The notes under the pieces: model-generated
Seen by the model: only the letters and a program-made list of their open reading frames with translations
Database searches by the model: none
What the model was told of the DNA's origin: nothing
Position numbers and translations under genes: made by a program
Shown here: piece after piece, positions 62,199 to 64,000 of the stretch
How positions within the stretch are numbered: position 1 is the stretch's first letter
Layout of the letters: the number at the start of each line of letters is the position of its first letter
From: Pseudomonas sp. REP124
GTDB taxonomy: Bacteria > Pseudomonadota > Gammaproteobacteria > Pseudomonadales > Pseudomonadaceae
Assembly (NCBI RefSeq): GCF_020164475.1
Contig: NZ_JAIQWX010000009.1
Coordinates: forward strand, 1-64,000
DNA: 64,000 nucleotides
Direction: 5' to 3'

Positions 62199-63623
62199 TT
62201 ACTGAAGCAGCTTCAGTACAGCGGATGGCAGCTGGTTGGCTTGCGACAGGATCGCGGTGGAAGCCGATTGCAGTGTTTGTTGCTTGGTCAGCTCGGCAGT
62301 TTCAGCAGCGAAGTCCACGTCTTGCACGGTGCTGCGAGCAGCGGTGGAGTTCTTCTGGATGTTCTGCAGGTTGTCAACGGTAGTAGTCAGACGGTTTTGG
62401 GTAGCACCCAGACCCGAACGTACGCTGTCGATCGAACCGATGGCCTTGTCGATTACTGCCAGAGCGTTTTGCGCTTTGGTGGCATCAGTCACGTCGGTTT
62501 GAGCGATAGTGGTTTTGACCGACGAGGTATTACCCGCGCCGAACAAAGCAGTAGAACCAGCGCCGGTCATCGAGAAGCCTTTGGCCGAGTCCAGGTTGAC
62601 AGCGCCGGTAGCGATAATGCCATCAGCCAAGGCCGCAGTGCCGCCGTAGGTGCCGGACCCGTTTTTAGTAGCGATGGTGATCGAACCAGCATCGGTCGAA
62701 GCGCTGAATGCGATGTTCTCACCCGAATCGGATTTGATCGACAGAGTGTCTTTGACCGAATCGTAGTTAACACTGATGCCCAGCTTCGCGGAGTTCGACT
62801 TCAACTGGTCAGCAAAGCTAGCTGTATCTTTCACGCCAACGAATGCGACGGCCGAGCCACCGATAGTCATGGTGAAGGAAGCAGGAGTGGTCGCAGCAGC
62901 CGCACCCACGGTGAATTGAGCTTCGGTGCTTGCAGTGGCGCTAAGGCCGCCCACGGCGCCGTTGAATTTCTGAGCAATGGATTTAGCCGACTCACCCAGA
63001 AGACCCGTAGTCAGCGTAACGGCTGCAGTCTGACCATTACCGGTGATGTTGACCACACCCCCTGCAAAACCAGCCGCAACCGGGACCAGCGAAGTGCTTT
63101 TCATTTGCTGCGAACCGATGTTGTTGGCCGCAACGTTGTCCAGGCTCAGGTTGATGGTTTCGTTAGCGTTGGCACCGACCTGAATGGCCTTGGTGCCGTA
63201 CGAACCGTCGAGCAGTTTCTGGCCACCGAATGTGGTGGTTTGCGAGATACGGGTCAGCTCGGAAGTCAGAGCCTGGTATTCGTCGTTGTTCGACTTACGG
63301 TCGTCAGCGCTCAGGGAGCCGGTGGCCGAGGACAGAGCCAGGGTACGCATCTTTTGCAGAATGTCGGTCGAAGCCTGCATTGCGCCTTCAGCGGTTTGCG
63401 CGATGGAGATACCATCGTTGGCGTTCTTGACCGCTTGACCCAGACCGTTGATTTGGCTGGTCAGACGGTTGGCAATTTGCAGGCCGGCAGCGTCGTCTTT
63501 GGCACTGTTGATACGCAGGCCGGAGGACAGGCGCTGCATGGAAGTTTGCAAGGCGCCGCCGGCTTTGTTCAGGTTACCCTGAGTGCTGATGGAAGCGATG
63601 TTAGTGTTTACGGTTAAAGCCAT
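62199..63623 (-). CDS. fliC: Flagellin FliC
   Basis: A 474-residue flagellin. The conserved N-terminal helices start '[20 protein letters not shown]' and include '[25 protein letters not shown]'-type residues (shortened here as '[19 protein letters not shown]'); the C-terminal helices end '[17 protein letters not shown]'. The surface-exposed middle (about 180-390) is Ala/Gly/Thr/Ser-rich and variable. The ATG has GAGGA 8 bases upstream. Transcription is expected from the sigma-28 promoter at 63704-63730 and ends at the terminator at 62154. Confidence 0.96.
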   Translation of the reverse strand: MALTVNTNIASISTQGNLNKAGGALQTSMQRLSSGLRINSAKDDAAGLQIANRLTSQINGLGQAVKNANDGISIAQTAEGAMQASTDILQKMRTLALSSATGSLSADDRKSNNDEYQALTSELTRISQTTTFGGQKLLDGSYGTKAIQVGANANETINLSLDNVAANNIGSQQMKSTSLVPVAAGFAGGVVNITGNGQTAAVTLTTGLLGESAKSIAQKFNGAVGGLSATASTEAQFTVGAAAATTPASFTMTIGGSAVAFVGVKDTASFADQLKSNSAKLGISVNYDSVKDTLSIKSDSGENIAFSASTDAGSITIATKNGSGTYGGTAALADGIIATGAVNLDSAKGFSMTGAGSTALFGAGNTSSVKTTIAQTDVTDATKAQNALAVIDKAIGSIDSVRSGLGATQNRLTTTVDNLQNIQKNSTAARSTVQDVDFAAETAELTKQQTLQSASTAILSQANQLPSAVLKLLQ

Positions 63624-63703
63624 GACGAAATCCTCGTTGGATGGATACTGCGGCTTCCGGCCTTGGCAACCGCCTGGTGTGGCCTAGAGAACCTACGTAA
63701 TAG

Positions 63704-63730
63704 TTATCGTCGTGGTACCGGTTTGCTTGA
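63704..63730 (-). promoter_or_regulatory. Sigma-28 (FliA) promoter of fliC
   Basis: On the minus strand TCAAGCAA (63723-63730) and GACGATAA (63704-63711) are separated by exactly 11 bases, matching the FliA pattern TAAAGTTT-N11-GCCGATAA with seven of eight matches in the -10 element. The fliC ATG is about 80 bases downstream. A-tracts just upstream (63734-63750) resemble an UP element. Confidence 0.85.
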
Positions 63731-63752
63731 GGGCTTTTTTTGATTTTTTTAA

Positions 63753-63765
63753 TGGCAGCGTGCCA
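63753..63765. other. Short palindrome TGGCA-gcg-TGCCA upstream of the fliC promoter
   Basis: Five-base inverted arms with a three-base centre, about 23 bases upstream of the fliC -35 element and beyond the A/T-tracts. It may be a regulator site. Nothing else in the interval from 63624 to 63815 looks functional besides the promoter. Confidence 0.3.
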
Positions 63766-63815
63766 GCCCTTTATTTTCAAGGGTTTAGAGTCATAAAGTC
63801 GGCGCCAGAAAAACG

Positions 63816-63852
63816 AAAAACGCCCGGGAATGGAAATTCCCGGGCGTTTTTT
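63816..63852 (-). terminator. Rho-independent terminator after the fabH-type gene
   Basis: AAAAACGCCCGGGAA (63816-63830) and TTCCCGGGCGTTTTT (63837-63851) form a perfect 15-pair stem with a six-base loop and flanking A/T runs. It lies 22 bases after the stop of the partial gene and upstream of the fliC promoter, isolating fliC from it. Confidence 0.92.
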
Positions 63853-63873
63853 CTGCCGCGGCGATCGAGTCGA

Positions 63874-64000
63874 TCAACCGCGATAGAGAATCGCCGAACC
63901 CCACGAGAGGCCCACGCCAAAGCCGCTGATGGCGACGCGGGTCCAGGTGGAATCGAACACATGGTTCTGCAACAGCAGCGGAATGCTCGACGATACCGTG
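63874..64000 (-). CDS. Ketoacyl-ACP synthase III (FabH-type), 3' end only
   Basis: Partial gene: 42 codons, continuing beyond the window. The translated end 'FDSTWTRVAISGFGVGLSWG' and the following 'SAILYRG' stop match the C terminus of FabH-type beta-ketoacyl-ACP synthase III, where 'GFGVGLSWG' is near-invariant. In several pseudomonads a FabH paralogue lies beside fliC, at the edge of the flagellin modification genes. Its acyl substrate cannot be read from this fragment. It is transcribed towards fliC but separated by a strong terminator. Confidence 0.85.
   Translation of the reverse strand, partial: TVSSSIPLLLQNHVFDSTWTRVAISGFGVGLSWGSAILYRG

Overview
The window is a chromosomal segment of a Pseudomonas, most likely of the P. 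fluorescens group. The evidence is the high GC content, the gene order fleQ-fleSR-fliEFGHIJ-hsbA/hsbR/hptB-fliK-fliLMNOPQR-flhBAF-fleN-fliA-cheYZAB-motCD-parC/parP-cheW next to ccmABCDEFGHI, and the dense set of REP/REPIN palindromes typical of that group. I see no tRNA, rRNA, CRISPR array, transposase or prophage gene. Almost all coding sequence from 57.8 kb leftwards to 25 kb lies on the minus strand in tightly overlapping operons.

Layout. (1) 1-2.0 kb: a peroxiredoxin-like protein and a LysR regulator on the plus strand, separated by REP elements. (2) 2.0-12.6 kb: a complete carbon-phosphorus lyase operon, phnCDEFGHIJKLMNP, on the minus strand without phnO. It has a Pho-box-like triple repeat in front of phnC and a 100-bp REPIN between phnD and phnE. 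(3) 12.7-15.5 kb: a divergent LysR/MFS pair and a small proline-rich lipoprotein. (4) 15.5-22.5 kb: the cytochrome c maturation operon ccmABCDEFGHI. (5) 22.7-24.6 kb: a plus-strand pair made of a second FliK-like protein and an orphan FlhB C-terminal domain (FlhX type), overlapping by ATGA. (6) 24.7-34 kb: chemotaxis and motor genes (DUF2802 protein, cheW, parP, parC, motD, motC, cheB, cheA, cheZ, cheY). (7) 34-63.7 kb: the flagellar cluster, with fliA, fleN, flhF, flhA, flhB, fliRQPONML, fliK, the HptB/HsbR/HsbA signalling branch, fliJIHGFE, fleR, fleS, fleQ, fliT, fliS, fliD, flaG and fliC. (8) The last 127 bases are the 3' end of a FabH-type ketoacyl-ACP synthase.

How it works together. 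FleQ with sigma-54 should drive fleSR, fliE-J, fliK, fliL-flhB and flhA-flhF; I find a well-spaced GG-N10-GC core promoter in front of each of these five operons. FliA (sigma-28), probably restrained with the help of HsbA/HsbR/HptB partner switching, drives fliC from a clear sigma-28 promoter. FlhF and FleN set pole and number of flagella, and ParC/ParP place the chemotaxis array at the pole. The phn operon makes the enzymes that turn phosphonates into phosphate and should be induced by phosphate starvation.

Most interesting items: the FliK-like/FlhBc pair, which may act as an accessory export-switch module; a ten-G homopolymer inside fliD that could permit phase variation of filament assembly; four 'ITDxEFExLLDxL' repeats in the CheA linker; the REPIN placed right after the binding-protein gene phnD; and REP elements placed just upstream of flagellar sigma-54 promoters.
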